This document shows, piece after piece, positions 31,861 to 43,803 of a DNA stretch of 64,000 nt. Below the pieces are notes generated by a model, which made no database searches, was not told the origin of the DNA, and saw nothing but the letters and a program-made list of their open reading frames with translations. Origin of the DNA: Heliopora coerulea (taxonomy: Eukaryota > Cnidaria > Anthozoa > Scleralcyonacea > Helioporidae); contig JASJOG010000012.1 of assembly GCA_030142905.1 (NCBI GenBank), positions 935,001 through 999,000 of the forward strand. The letters are read 5' to 3'. Positions within the stretch are counted from its first letter, which is position 1. Every line of letters begins with the position of its first letter. A program made the translations under genes and the position numbers.

Positions 31861-32158
31861 TCAGAAAGAACCAAGACAAAGCGTTGCTGCGGCAAAAAGT
31901 GAACAGTTGGCAAATACATATTCCAAGGAGCTAACTTTGAGAACTGCTCTGTGAAGTCATAAATTGTTCAGTTACTGAGGTGGCGAAACCAGCCCCAGGC
32001 ACCAAGAAAGCCATTTTCTTTGCCGGTCTTAAATCATTTACTGGAAAAAATAACGAGACCAAATCGATTTGCTTCAATACGGTTCCTAAGTACGGTTTGT
32101 TCAACAACATACCAGTCCCCGAGCTGGCACACGGCATTTTTGAGTGACCAGAACCCAT

Positions 32159-32202
<44 letters not shown>

Positions 32203-32334
32203 ACACATACACAAAGCAAAAATTTTTCTCCCTAGTAACCACGCGTGTAGCAGGACTCCACGCACGTCAAGATTAGTACCCTCGCCCGCTAGGGCCTTCG
32301 GCCCTCGCACCGCGCTTCGCGCGGTTGGCGAGGG
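31861..32334. other. Junction between Crypton-like and DIRS-like relics, unit B
   Basis: Contains the (AT)n tract at 32161..32199 and a GC-rich patch with small inverted repeats (AGGGCCTTCGGCCCT, CCGCGCTTCGCGCGG) at 32289..32325 that is largely missing from A. No coding signal is seen. Confidence 0.5.
32161..32199. repeat. (AT)n microsatellite, unit B
   Basis: Thirty-nine bases of alternating AT, longer than the 29 in unit A. Confidence 0.95.
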
Positions 32335-34315
32335 GACAACTCTACGGCAGTTGCTTATGTCAACAAGAGAGGAGGGACCAAGTCCTCGATGTTGGCGGAT
32401 CTAGCAGTCGAGATATGGACAGTTTGCCAACAGAACGGCATATGGATAACAGCACAGCATCTTCCGGGTGTTCAGAATGTCGATGCGGACTGGGCTTCGC
32501 GCCATTTCAACGAACGCACAGAGTGGACCCTGGACAAGTCAATCTTCACGCGTATAGTAGCGAAATATTACACTCCACAAGTCGATTTGTTTGCGTCTCG
32601 GCTAAATCACCAACTTCCGAGATACGTGTCGCGACACCCCGATCCGGCGGCCATGGGTGTGGATGCAACGACATTACAATGGAACAAATGGACGTCGTTC
32701 ATTCATCCCCCAATAGTGATGCTGACCCGCACCCTGAAGAAGATACAGAAGGATCACGCAACCTGTCTGCTCATTGCACCAAACTGGCCGGTCAGACTTG
32801 GTATCCTCTACTGTTGCAGATGTTGGTCGACATTCCAGCCATTCTACCAATGTCGGAGTACACCATATATCTGCCATTCGATCCAGAGGCGAAGCATCCA
32901 CTATGGCAAACCATGAAGCTAGCGGTATGGCCGCTTTCCGGGGATGTTGTGCAGCAGGAGGCCTTCCACCACAGGTTTGTGATATCCTTATGGCCTCATG
33001 GCGAGATGGGACAAGGAAAAGATACGAAGGTCCCTGGAAGCTATGGACTAGCTGGTGCTTGTCGAGGAATCAATGTCCATTTTCAGCCACTATAGCAGAT
33101 GTTCCTATCTGAACAGTTCAACCAACAAAATCTTTCCTACCGAACTATCGGGGTATACAAATCATGCATATCTCAACTACACGACCCAATTGATGGTCAA
33201 CTGCTAGGCACTCTACCACTCTTGTCACGATTCATGAAAGGTATTTTCGAACTTCGCCCCCCAACACCAAAAATATGTTCAACCTGGTCAGTTAAGACGT
33301 TATTGCGATATTTAGAAAGTATACAACCAAACGCAAACCACTCACTAAAGGAATTGACACTGAAAACAAGTATTTTGATAGCGCTTATATCTTCAGCCAG
33401 AGCTCACGAACTTGCAGCATTGCGTTTGGACTGTATATCTAAGAAAGAACATAGTTGGGAACTTGTTATACCTCAACATGTAAAGAATTCCCGGCCGAAC
33501 CATCCAGCGCGGAAAATCTTCCTACAATCATTTTCAGAAAACCAGAATCTTGTGTCATCGAGAGTTTGAAGCTGTACATTGAGCGAACAGCTCGTTTTCG
33601 CAAGGACCAAACTTTGCTTGTTTCGTATACAACACCGCACCAAGCTATAGGAAGTCAGACAGTCTCTCGCTGGATACGTACGGTTTTGTCTAGTGCAGGT
33701 ATTGATACCCAGTACATCGGTCATTCTACCCGAGCTGCAGCGACATCAACGGCTGCTGACAGTGGTGTGCCAATCGAGGATATCTTAGCTGCTGCTGATT
33801 GGTCTTCAGAAACCACCTTTGAGATGTTTTACCATAAACCGATTTCAAGAGATAAGTTTGCCAAGAGTATTTTGGCTTCTATTTGAACAATTACCATATT
33901 TAGTGCTAAAGACACCCATTGACAACATTCGAACATGTTTAAGGTTCACATTGTTAAAGGTTGTTATGTAAATAAAAGATAGGACTTCCAAACAAAAATA
34001 AAATGATTAACAGAATGCTTCAAAATCTGCACCAGTATTGTGAGTATCAGTCGGAGAAGGAGTGAAGGAGGAATTATATTTCCCCGGAAGGCTTATCTGA
34101 AGGGTAGATATGGTTCTCCGAGCTCCTTCGAAGACTGATACGAGCAATACTGGTCCCCTTGCCAGCGGTAGTAGACAGCTATACCACCCCACCCTAGTCT
34201 GTTAATCAATACTCAGCTTGCCACTCAATCAGAGGATGTCATGGCGCATGCGCTGAATTAAATTAAATATCGTAGGTTCCAATCCGTCGCGCGCCGCGAA
34301 CTGCACCAGTATTGC
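32335..34315 (+). pseudogene. DIRS-like retrotransposon relic, unit B
   Basis: Same relic as in unit A but without the LINE and hairpin inserts. The RNase H part is longer in frame (QWNKWTSFIHPP read through, where A has a stop). A one-base change of frame follows near 32789, and an 8-base deletion breaks the frame near 33100. The recombinase then continues (LLSRFMKGIFELRPP, ISSARAHELAALRLD) and ends GHSTRAAATSTAADSG...FEMFYHKP at 33886. The first terminal inverted-repeat arm is at about 34067..34110. Reverse transcriptase sequence is missing as in A. Confidence 0.76.
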
Positions 34316-34316
34316 T

Positions 34317-34357
<41 letters not shown>
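34317..34357. repeat. (ATAG)n tail repeat of the unit B LINE
   Basis: Ten copies of a tetranucleotide at the 3' end of a minus-strand LINE. Short tandem tails of this kind are common at the 3' ends of CR1/L2-like elements. Confidence 0.85.
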
Positions 34358-34358
<1 letters not shown>

Positions 34359-34566
34359 GTTTTTAATTGGTAAAGCTTGCAGCCATAGGCTGAATTATGT
34401 TTACATTACAAAATACATTCACTTCTACTATGTTACACCAGTTCTACAATTTACCTGGAACTAACGGAAGTTTAGAAACGATAAGTAAAAAATTACTCTA
34501 ATGGACCATTTTTAGAAAGGTCGATTCTAATGTTAAGAGTTATTCAATCTAAAATACTAAAATGGG

Positions 34567-36202
34567 TTAAAATTTTAATGTGTTTGCGATAAGAAAACTG
34601 TTTTTAAAACGGTTTGTTCTGAAGTTTACATTAAACTTATGTTTGGTCCTAAGTTCGGTAGCATAGGTATTTCGGGGAGGGAGAAAGTCGTGAAGTTTGT
34701 GGTTTTCGTCACTCATGATATCCAGGAAAAGATTATTCGTTATCTTTTCTCTTCTGGTACTGAGGTGTTGGAGTCCAGTAATTATCAGCGCATCTGCATA
34801 AGAGGTCCAGGGATAGATTATTTTCAACGCTCTTTTCTGAATCATTTCCAGGTCATTGGATGGGTAGTTGGACAGGCTGTCGTGAAAGACCGGGCATGCA
34901 TATTCCAAGATTGGTCTAATACATGTGCTGTAAAATACGATTAATTCCTTAGTCTCAACTTTGGCTCGTTTGAGTTCTGATAAAAAGTACAATCGCTTTC
35001 TTGCTTTCACGATTGTTTGGTAAATGTGATCGTTCCATTTTAAATTGTTGGAAACGGTTAATCCGAGGATTTTTGCACACGGAACCACCTCCAAAGGTAT
35101 ATCGTTCACAATAACTGCATCGAAAATAACACTTGGTTTACCAAAGCCAATACGTAATTCTTTACATTTCTTTTCATTCAATTGAAATTTTAATTCAGAG
35201 ATTTGGGTTAGTAGGTCATTAACTGTGGTCTGGATTCTGCTTTCGCTGCATTTGCTGACTAATTCATCTACAGTTGTGTCATCTACGAACTTCCACATGT
35301 CACCACAAGAGACTGTTAGTTTATCGATCATTATTAAATATAGCCATGGGCCTAATTTTGTACCCTGTGGAACTCCGGCGGGAACTTCAGTCCAATCCGA
35401 GTAATCCTCTTGGTTTAGCTTTACCCTTTGTTTTCTGCATGTGAGAAAATCTGTAATCCAGTTGACAACCCAATGCGGTAAATTATGTTTGGAGTTTGGT
35501 AACCAATAAGCCATGATCTATCAGATCAAAAGCCTTTTTAAAGTCAAATAAGATGACTCTGACCGTAGCACCAGTTCCATCGGTAGAACCATTCCAAGAG
35601 TGTAACATACTTAAAAGTGCAAACGTCGGGCTAGATTTTGGAATTGTGCCAAATTGATTAGGATCAATTCTTTGAAGTACAGTTGGTTTAATGTATTCTT
35701 CTACTATATAATCCTCTGCTATTTTGGAGATGATGGGTGTTAAGGATATTGGTCGTAGATGTTTATTTACCTCTCGAACGGGTTTTTGTTTCGGAATTGG
35801 AACGATATCCGCGTGTTTCCATATCGAAGGGTGACGCGCTTCTTTATAGGATAGATTCAATATGTCTGAGATAGGTGAGGCTAAGATATCAGCGTTTTCC
35901 TTCAATACCCAAGCTGGAATGCCGGCTGGGCTACTAGCTTTGTTTGGATTTAAGCTTACCAGTTGTTTGAAGATCGAGAACTCCGACGTACAAAAGGATT
36001 GGTTAGTTAGCTGGGAATTCTCAATAGCGTCTCGATTCGTAAAACAAGATGGCACTGGGTCGAAGACTTTCATTGACTCGAGGAAGGTTTGATTTATTAG
36101 ATTGGCAAGGTGGTATGGAGTGTTGGGTGTTTGGCCAGTCCTACATTCTAGGTTTTGCAATAAAGACATCGAATCTTCGCGATAGGTGACCTGTGACGCC
36201 AA
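34567..36202 (-). pseudogene. LINE reverse transcriptase (CR1/L2-like), frameshifted
   Basis: The upstream part (36202..35483) contains NPNKASSPAGIPAWVLKENA, HLRPISLTPIISKIAED and VILFDFKKAFDLIDH. The downstream part (35514..34567) contains VPQGTKLGPWLYLI and FVDDTTV, where the usual [YF]xDD box reads FVDD and is intact. It continues with NEKKCKELRIGF, KILGLTVSNNLKWNDH and a C-terminus ending RFKNSFLIANTLKF. One frame change at ~35500 separates the parts. The endonuclease is missing through 5' truncation. Confidence 0.8.
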
Positions 36203-36217
36203 ACCACTGAGCTTTTT

Positions 36218-36273
36218 GACTTCCTTCCACCAAATAGATGGCGAGCATTCTTTCTATTTGGTGGAAGGAAGTC
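36218..36273. repeat. 20-base inverted duplication at the LINE 5' junction
   Basis: GACTTCCTTCCACCAAATAG (36218..36237) is followed after 16 bases by its perfect reverse complement (36254..36273), which abuts the host sequence. Confidence 0.9.
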
Positions 36274-36695
36274 GCGTTGACCCTCCTCTCAATTAAACGA
36301 AAACAAATTTTACAAGGGATTTCACAATGAGGCAGGCAGATCTCGGCAAAAAGGGCCAGCTCTAGTGGGAAGATTGGCTTGTTTCCATACAAACATCACT
36401 TAAGAATGACTGAAATGATGGGCTATCGCGTTCTTAGGAACGGAGTATTCCGGTTTTCGACTCAGGGTAGCAAAAGAGCTGGAATGGCTTGTTTATAGAC
36501 TAGGAACGTTTTAAAATATTGGGATCGACATCAACACACTCAACTACACACGACCGTTATTCGACAGGAGCTTTCACGTCTACAGAAAAAATTCTAATAC
36601 ATGTAATAAAAGTTCGAAGAGATGGAGTGACGGACACTAGTCTCGAACACCTATTTCACACGGTAAACAGCGGAGTTGATAAACGCGAGTTAAAC

Positions 36696-37201
36696 TTAGT
36701 TTATAAGCTGTGCCGTGGGAAGCCGTGCGGCAGCACTGGCACAGCTCGGCTCAGCTTATAGACCGAGTAGTTTACCTGCGCCCTACGCCTTCCAAGACAG
36801 AGTTGCACGGCTCAAGTTTTGCTTATAAACCGGTTAGGTCGCACATATATATCGAACTTGCACCTTAGCTCACCAGCTGAGTCTCGGTAGCTCAATGGTT
36901 AGAGCGTCTCACCGGTCATCAGAAGGTTGCGGGTTCGATCCCCGTCTGGGGCTCAGAATCGTTTTCTGAAGACAGGACTTGACGATCATTCATCTCTCTT
37001 TCAGGTTGAAGTGAGTTGTGCCGTGCCGACACATGCGCTGCTCTGCCTGTTCAGGAACACAGGTTTGGCGTTCTTCTTTGTGCTTATGGGAAATTACAGA
37101 GGGCAGCATGGCACGGCACGGCTTTGTGAACCCAGGCTGTACCAAACCGAACTAATAAAATATCCCAGCACGGCTGAGAACGGCATGGCTTAATAAACTA
37201 G
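36696..37201. mobile_element. MITE with CTAGTTTAT ends, unit B
   Basis: Homologue of 12519..13024, with the left end changed to TTAGTTTATAAGC. It contains the SINE-like insert with its tRNA-like head. Confidence 0.6.
36881..36953 (+). tRNA. tRNA-like sequence (SINE head), unit B
   Basis: Same as 12704..12776 but with a perfect D stem (GCTC/GAGC). The C at position 33 and the C-C mismatch in the anticodon stem remain, so a functional tRNA is unlikely. Confidence 0.4.
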
Positions 37202-37666
37202 CCCTTACAGCGCATTACAATCCAGGTCACAACCACTGATCTCTAGAGAAGACTGGATCGAGTATCCCATGTTCAGAAAATGAAGCCGGAAGTGGATTGC
37301 GGCAGCCATTGCTAAGGGACCGACTATGCGACTTCTGTATTGTCCGTATAGGGTTTCTGTTGATAAAGCTGTCTTTCGGCCTACGAAGTGGTTCCATTTT
37401 GCCATATAGAGGATCAGGAAATATTTTTGGAAGTGCTGGGCAAAAAGATTTACAACGACTTTGGTCTCTTAGTAATGGCGTGGGTCAAATTTCGCTGGCT
37501 TCATTTTTTGGGCCTTTCGAACAATAGGATGCTCGATCTAGTCTTCTCTAGAGATCAGTGGTCACGACTGTCAAGCTCGTTTCAATTTCTGAATACCTCA
37601 GTATCTCTTCTTCTGGTATTAAATACTCCTTATGATCTTTCATTCACTCAATTTTTCATTTTTTAG

Positions 37667-38687
37667 TTATCCAAACGTGGTATTCCTGAGCGTGGAAAAG
37701 CAAAATCAGTTAGGCTACAGAACAGCTACGGTTCTACCTTTCCACAGTTACTCCCGCAAAACCATCGGCTACTTGTACGCCATCCAGCACGGCGCTAAGA
37801 TCATTTACGAAACCGACGACGACAACTGTCCTTACGATGGTAAAATCGAGTTCCATCAGAAAGACGTGGGCGAGTTCTATGTTTATAAAAGTGACCGGCC
37901 ATTGATAAACCCGTATGAACATTTTGGTCAAAGTACCATATGGCCTAGGGGGTATCCCCTGGAGAAGGTAGGCGATCCGCCCCAACACACCTTCGTACGA
38001 TGCAAGAACGTGAGACCGCTGATCCAACAAGGAGTGGTCAACGGCGACCCCGACGTGGACGCTGTATTCCGTTTAACTAGAAAAGACACCGGGGTTAAAC
38101 TAGACGTGGAATTTGACTCGAAGGCGCCACCGGTTTTAATACCTCCAGGAAGTTACACCCCGTTTAATTCTCAGAACACGTTGTTTCTGTATGACGCTTT
38201 TTGGGGACTCATGATGCCACCTGGGCCAGCGATGAGAGTAACCGATATTTGGCGGGCTTATTACGATAAGCGACTGCTGGAAGAAATTGACGGTTATCTG
38301 GCTTTCTTTGCCCCGAATGCTTACCAAGAAAGAAACTCGCATAGTTACCTTGCAGACTTTATCGACGAACAAGCACTTTATCAAGACGCCGGCCGCTTTG
38401 TGGCGTTCTTGAAGCAATGGAACTCCAACAAGGGGGACTTCTTCAACCGTATCCTGGAATTGGCAGTTGATTTGGTCCACGAAAAATTCCTGAAACCCAT
38501 CGATGCGGATGTCATGGAAGCGTGGCTTACTGATCTGTATAGTTTGGGGTATGCTATACCAACATTGAGAAAAGCTACCAAACCGTGTTCCCAAGTAATC
38601 CAAGATTTAGGAGTCAAAACTTATGACGAGAAACCGTCTTCCCACATTCACTTAGGTAAAACGCTTAAGAATATAATGGCACATTAA
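37667..38687 (+). CDS. STELLO-like (DUF288) protein, unit B, exon 2
   Basis: Joined to 28659..29059 it gives an open frame of 473 codons. The junction reads TPKNW-N-YPNVVFL. Key features are IGYLYAIQHGAKIIYETDDD at 167-186, where TDDD is a probable metal/nucleotide-sugar DxD-type motif, and FLYDAFWGLMMPPGP with RVTDIWRAYY further on. Plant STELLO proteins are about 770 residues, so a C-terminal portion seems to be missing here. Either it is on undetected exons or this is a short paralogue. The last codons read HLGKTLKNIMAH. It converges on the repeat-rich gene. Confidence 0.84.
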
Positions 38688-39790
38688 AGTCATCAAGAAC
38701 TACACATTAAGATTATTTTGAAGCCGATACTCGCGTTTTTGATGGAATGCTATTTGTAATCTGTAATCTTTATCTTTATTGTATCCTCATCATTTTTGAA
38801 AATTTTGTTACAAAGGTTTTAATAAACATACTAGGATACTGGCACAAACTGTTAGTACTTGTTGATTTAGCCATGAAAGATAACAGACTCTTCTCTGCAT
38901 GTCAGATCGAAGAGTAAACTGTCTCACGTCCGTTGTTGGAATGATTCTTACGAAAAATAACATGTTTTCTACCTTCAAATAAGGAAATTATAAAGTGGCG
39001 TGGTCCTGGCCTCTCTCGTTTAGCCCTTCCCCCCTGACGGGGAAGTTAGCCGCCTGTGTCGGGGAATTTCTGGCGCCACCCCTGAATTCTTGGTTGTTAA
39101 ACATGAAACAATGATATGATCAGCCGTTCAAAAGTCTCAAATGGAAAGTGAGCTGCAGAAATTGGCGCAGACGTTGATGCTTTCATGCATGCGATTGTCG
39201 TACAACAAATGACAAGAACTTAAATAAAATAACAAAGGAAAAACTAACGGGAGGAAAAATGGGAAAAAAAAGGGAAAAAAATCATGTATGAAAGCAGTCT
39301 GCGTCTCCTTGATCATTATTCTTTTGGTCTATTTTATTTGTCTGTTTGTCTTATATTGCAATGCTAATTCAATTGCATTTCAGTCTTTCATTAACAAACT
39401 TTAAACCATCTGAATTTTGCAAAATCAACACGTTCCTTGAATATTTTGTTGTGATAATGGTTGTATGTCTAGAAAGCCGCAGAAACTTACTTGCTCAGCA
39501 AGGACTTCACTCTCGACTCATAAGCAAGTGTTAATCTAATCACGATTGCAACACGAGATTTAAACTCGGGTGGAAAGTGAAAAGCTAGACGTTCTCGAAG
39601 GCCACAAGGGATGAAAGGCCTCGAGGGTGGAAGACCGCGAGAGTTGGAAGGCCAAGAACGTGAAAGCTCATGATGTTGGAGGGCCACAATGGATGGCTGA
39701 CTACGAGGCTTGATAACGAAGCGCGCAACGCCCCCGTGGGGTACATAGAGATCGTATAAGACGAGAGGGGGTAAGTGGGCCGTAAATTGG
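38688..39790. other. Convergent intergenic region, unit B
   Basis: Matches 14476..15703 of A, except that about 170 bases of A (14578..14760) are replaced by about 85 unrelated bases at 38758..38842. No gene is recognised. Confidence 0.45.
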
Positions 39791-39798
39791 AGTCAAAC

Positions 39799-40454
39799 CA
39801 GTGAACTCGATTTCCATATCTGGAATGGTAACTGGCCAATGAAATGTGAAGCCAAGATGACTGCCCATGGAGGGCAATTCTGTACGTCAATTTTAGTCTC
39901 CCACGCGATTTTTTACACTTTCCTGAAAAGTTTTTGAAAATGCACACAAAACCTGTCTTCAAAAGACAGAAATGAGTTTAAGAATTTCAAATATATTTCG
40001 ACAAAGTCAAACCGAGTTACAGGTTATATATTTTCACGAAAAAAAAATTACCAAACTATCGAGAAACCTGATAAAACAGCCTCGAAAAGCTACTTTAGGA
40101 AACTACCAAATGCACGTCCTCTTTTTACCGTTAGTTTACCATCTTCAGACAATTTAGTACACTTTTAAGGCCACACAGCAAAAACGAATCCTTTTAAACA
40201 CTCGCTTAAGTAAAATTGGTCCAGAAATGTTTCGTGTGAACACTTTTTCAATGGTTGGAAATGTTTTCGAAGCCGAAGCAAACAAAAACTGAAGATTAAA
40301 GTCGTGTAAAGGACTGGAACTGACGTACAAGACCGCGAAAAGGACTGAAACCGACGTACAAAATTACCCTCTATCGGCGGCAATCTTGGCTTCACTTTTT
40401 GCCCGGGCAAATGACTAAGAATTGGCATTCCAGATATGGAAATCGAGTTCACTG
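39799..40454. mobile_element. hAT-like non-autonomous element, unit B
   Basis: Same element and site as 15712..16367, also 656 bp. The flanking duplication is AGTCAAAC/AGTCAAGC (one mismatch). Confidence 0.86.
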
Positions 40455-40462
40455 AGTCAAGC

Positions 40463-40809
40463 TGAACGCCGCCACTCAAAACCACTTTTAAACTAGTTTT
40501 CCTATTCGTAATAGATTTCGAAGGTTGCATTTCTGATTTCCTAATTTACAAGTTTTCTTTTGTCTCATGCAAAATATTAACACCTTTTGTAAACTCAAAT
40601 TTTAACAGGAAACGCCTTGGTATTTATATAGTGTAATCGATGCTGCGTGGTAGTTCTCGACAAAAAAAAAAAAAATAGCAGGAAAAAGCAAATTTTTTAA
40701 GCAACCAGACACATCATTCTCCATGCCCTGACCAGACGTCTGGGTATCGTCACCTTTTTAAGGCCAAGAGCATGGCTAACCTTCGCGTTAAAATTCTAGG
40801 CCCATGTTC
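40463..40809. other. 3' flank of the repeat-rich gene, unit B
   Basis: Probable 3' UTR and flank, with a 14-base A run at 40662..40675. No other gene is seen. Confidence 0.45.
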
Positions 40810-42554
40810 TTACCAAGCTCTCTCCCGGTTATCACAAGGCTCCATTCGTTTTGGCGCTCGGTCGTATTCTTGTTCAATTGAACGTTTCCTACCACGGTTT
40901 TCAGTATCCATACTTGCTACTCCTTGTTGGTTTCCCACCGCAGTTTTATTCATTTTATTCATGGGGTGTTGGAAATGAGTGTCGTGTGATGGTGAGTAAT
41001 TATGATGTTCGTATGGACGACCGAAAGGCGTCCTTTGACTGCTACCTTCCAATGGTCTGGTGTCACGTGGAGGTCCACGTTCATTTGGTCTGGTGTCACG
41101 TGGAGGTCCACGTTCACTTGGTCTAGTGTCACGTGGAGGTCCACGTTACTTGGTCTATCGTGAATCGGTCGGTCATTCGGGCGTCCCATTTCCGGTATGT
41201 TACGAAATAGTGGTTCATCTGAGCGGCCTATATCTGGCCTTTCGTGATGCGGACGATCTCCGGTGCGTGACATGTCTTCTCTTCCATGCAATGGTCGGTC
41301 TCCAGGACGGGCCATATCCGGTCTGTCATGTAACGGATGGTCTCCAGGAAGAGTCAAGTCTGGTCTGTCGTGTAATGGACGGTCTCCAGGCCGGGGCATA
41401 TCAGGCCTATCATGCAGCGGATGGTCTCCACGACGGGTAATGTTTGATCTATCGTGTAGCGGTCGGTCTCCGGAATAACCCATATCAGAGCGATCATGTA
41501 ACGGACGTTCTCCGCCACGAGCCATATCTGGTCTATCGTGCAACGGGTGGTCTTAATGACGCACCATATCTGGTCTGTCATGAAATGGACGGTCTTCAGA
41601 ATGACACATATACGCTAGGTCGTTAGGGGGCCGGTCGTGAGGCGGCCGGTCACCAAAGAGGCCCATATCTGGTCTTTCACGTAGCGGACGCTCTCCAGGA
41701 CGGCTCCTGTCTGGTCTATCATGTAACAGACGGTCCCCAGAACGGGAGACATCAGGTCTGTCGTAGCGCGGTACAAAATTTGGACCAGTACGAGGATTAG
41801 AATTTTGAGGCCTAAACGGAGGAGCCTGAGCAGGCCGGTCGGGCGCTTGACCAGATATCCTGGAGTCAGGTCCTTCGGGACGAAGTTTCGTCTCGTGACC
41901 CTGCTCCCCACCCTCAAAAGAGTTCCTGTGAAACGGTTGACTCTCACCAGCTCCCTGTCGGTTCCGACGCCTTTGCTCTAACTCCCCTGCGTGGGTCTCG
42001 TAATCCCCAAGGATTCCGAAAGCAGAAGGGTCAGAAACCCGACGTTCCGGTCTTGTACGACTGCTGGCGGATCTCGACGGGCTTACCCTCGGTGAGTCGT
42101 TATTTCTCATCAACTTTTCCCGAAGTCCGTGCTCGGAGTTTTGATCCTGTGGCACAAGTGGTCCACGTTGTTCTTTTCCGCTACGAATACTCTCATGGTC
42201 CCTTAGTGGGTGGTCCGGATGTCGCAATTCCGGTCGCGGTGGGTCAAACCCGGAAGGTCTGCGACCTAATTGCCGCGAATGATCATTCATCCCACGAGGC
42301 CGAAAGTTTCGCCCATCATGGGGACCACCTGATGGGCCAGGGAAAGGCATGAATTGGTTGGGGGGAAATTGGACTCGGAGGTCTAAAATTCATGCCCGGA
42401 TCACGGTCTCCCGGTCCACTTCTCGGAAAGAAGTCATAGCCAGGCCTTGGGCCTGGGTTAAATTGTGGACGATTGCCCGGCGGTGCAAACGGCGGACACA
42501 GGTGAGGTCTGAGTTGGGCCTCATTGTGTGGTAGGTTTTCGTTTCTCTCAAAGT
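40810..42554 (-). pseudogene. Repeat-rich protein, last exon, unit B (broken)
   Basis: Starts [11 protein letters not shown] after a TTTTAG acceptor and stays open through [18 protein letters not shown], where unit A has its stop. It is ended by GAA to TAA at about 41553 (DMVRH-stop). A one-base deletion near 41152 then shifts the 11-residue repeats out of frame. About 210 bases encoding the region before [15 protein letters not shown] are deleted near 40945, joining the sequence as MNKMNK-TAVGNQQG. Only one RPPHD-type unit remains. The stop and frameshift differ from those in A, so the copies broke independently. Confidence 0.76.
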
Positions 42555-42653
42555 CTAAAATAAAACAACTAAAGTTAACCAAGTAAACCACGTTTACTAA
42601 CCGTTAAATTTCTCTCTTTTGTCCATGACTGTTCACCAGTCTTCCTAACGCAC

Positions 42654-42740
42654 CTGGTCGCGGAGGTCCAGCGTCTGACCGAGGAGGGCCTGCAGGTAGA
42701 TCACGTGGTAGATTTAAGGCATTGTCGACGTTGCGGATCA
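42654..42740 (-). CDS. Repeat-rich protein, internal 87-base exon, unit B
   Basis: Acceptor TTCACAG and donor CCAG|GTGCGT as in units A and C, with the frame open. The gene copy is broken downstream. Confidence 0.66.
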
Positions 42741-43357
42741 CTGTGAAGAAACCAGAGGAAGACTCAGCGCCCGATTTTGTCGTTACCTATTTTCGAGATT
42801 CTTCGTTTCGCGGTTTCGGATTATGTGTTTTGAAAAAAATTTTAAAACCATAATAAAACATGAAAGTTTAAAATCAGTTATTCGAATCCAAGCTTTGTCA
42901 TGGTACGTCAGCTTTAAAATAGGTTGGATTTCTTTTAAATCCATCCCTATATACAGGAATATTGTTTTAGGATATTGGGATATTTTTTTAGTATGTGTGT
43001 ATATATGATTGAGAACTTGATGTTAGTAGATTAGTCTATGTAAAAGTGGGGCAAGGGCGTGGTTAGAATAAGTAGACAGGATGCCTATGTGGGAAAGGAT
43101 GGGACCTTCTGTTCTTACGACCACTGTAGGACTTACGGGTTACGAAAAGAAAATCGACCCATCAGCAGACTAGAAAAAAAAGCTTTGCTTAACTGAAATT
43201 TTTCTTTGTCCCCAATGTTTCGTAGAATGGTGTTAACAGTCGTCAGTCAACGCTATTGAAAGTATATCTCTGTTTTCCACAAAAAAATACCTGGAATCGT
43301 CAGTGGAGTGCCTCCCCCTAAAAAAATCGTGTCTGTACCCGCCAGTGAAATTCCTAC

Positions 43358-43567
43358 CTTCATATTCAGGTCCTCTCGTCAGGGGTGGAACTGAGGCCCT
43401 GGCTCCACTAAGTCCTGGGATCGTTTCCGTCCCAGCGGGATAATTTCCCAGGACACCAAGGCGGCTACTGGGATCTAATGGGACGGAGTGTGCAGTGAAT
43501 GAAGAGGATGGGGGTGGAATGTTGGAAGATGTTGTGGACTGGGCAGCAGGCAAAGCGAAACGAGCAC
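43358..43567 (-). CDS. Repeat-rich protein, 210-base exon, unit B
   Basis: The 70 codons are open with conserved splice sites (acceptor TTTATTCAG, donor AAG|GTAGGA). The intron after it is shorter here because 650 bp present in A and C are missing (junction at about 43260). Confidence 0.64.
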
Positions 43568-43676
43568 CTGAATAAAACGAGGAATTGTTAAGGAGACTAC
43601 AGAGGATAATTTTTTAAAACGGGATGGATTACTGAATTTTAGGTGGTGGTCTTGTCGAGTAATTATACTAGGGACT

Positions 43677-43803
43677 TTAACTCTTTGAGGGTCAGCATCC
43701 CGTATACAGGACATCAAGAACAAAAGAACAATTGAAAGAACAAAGAGAAAACAATGAAAGAACAATGGACAAGACAAATCGAATTCAACCTTTGAAGGGT
43801 TAA
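43677..43803. mobile_element. piggyBac-like MITE, unit B
   Basis: Same TTAA-flanked 127-base element and site as 20472..20598; the left tip is TTAACTCTTTGAGGG. Confidence 0.6.

Larger units (their letters stand above)
34317..36273 (-). mobile_element. 5'-truncated LINE, unit B only
   Basis: The minus-strand element carries the reverse transcriptase and C-terminus of ORF2 and ends in the tetranucleotide tail. Its 5' junction at 36273 falls directly on GCGTTG of host intron sequence (equivalent to about 12103 in A and 53100 in C). The host sequence expected between about 11398 and 12100 of A is missing, so a deletion or replacement accompanied insertion. A 20-base inverted duplication marks the 5' edge. 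It is unrelated to the unit A LINE. Confidence 0.82.
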
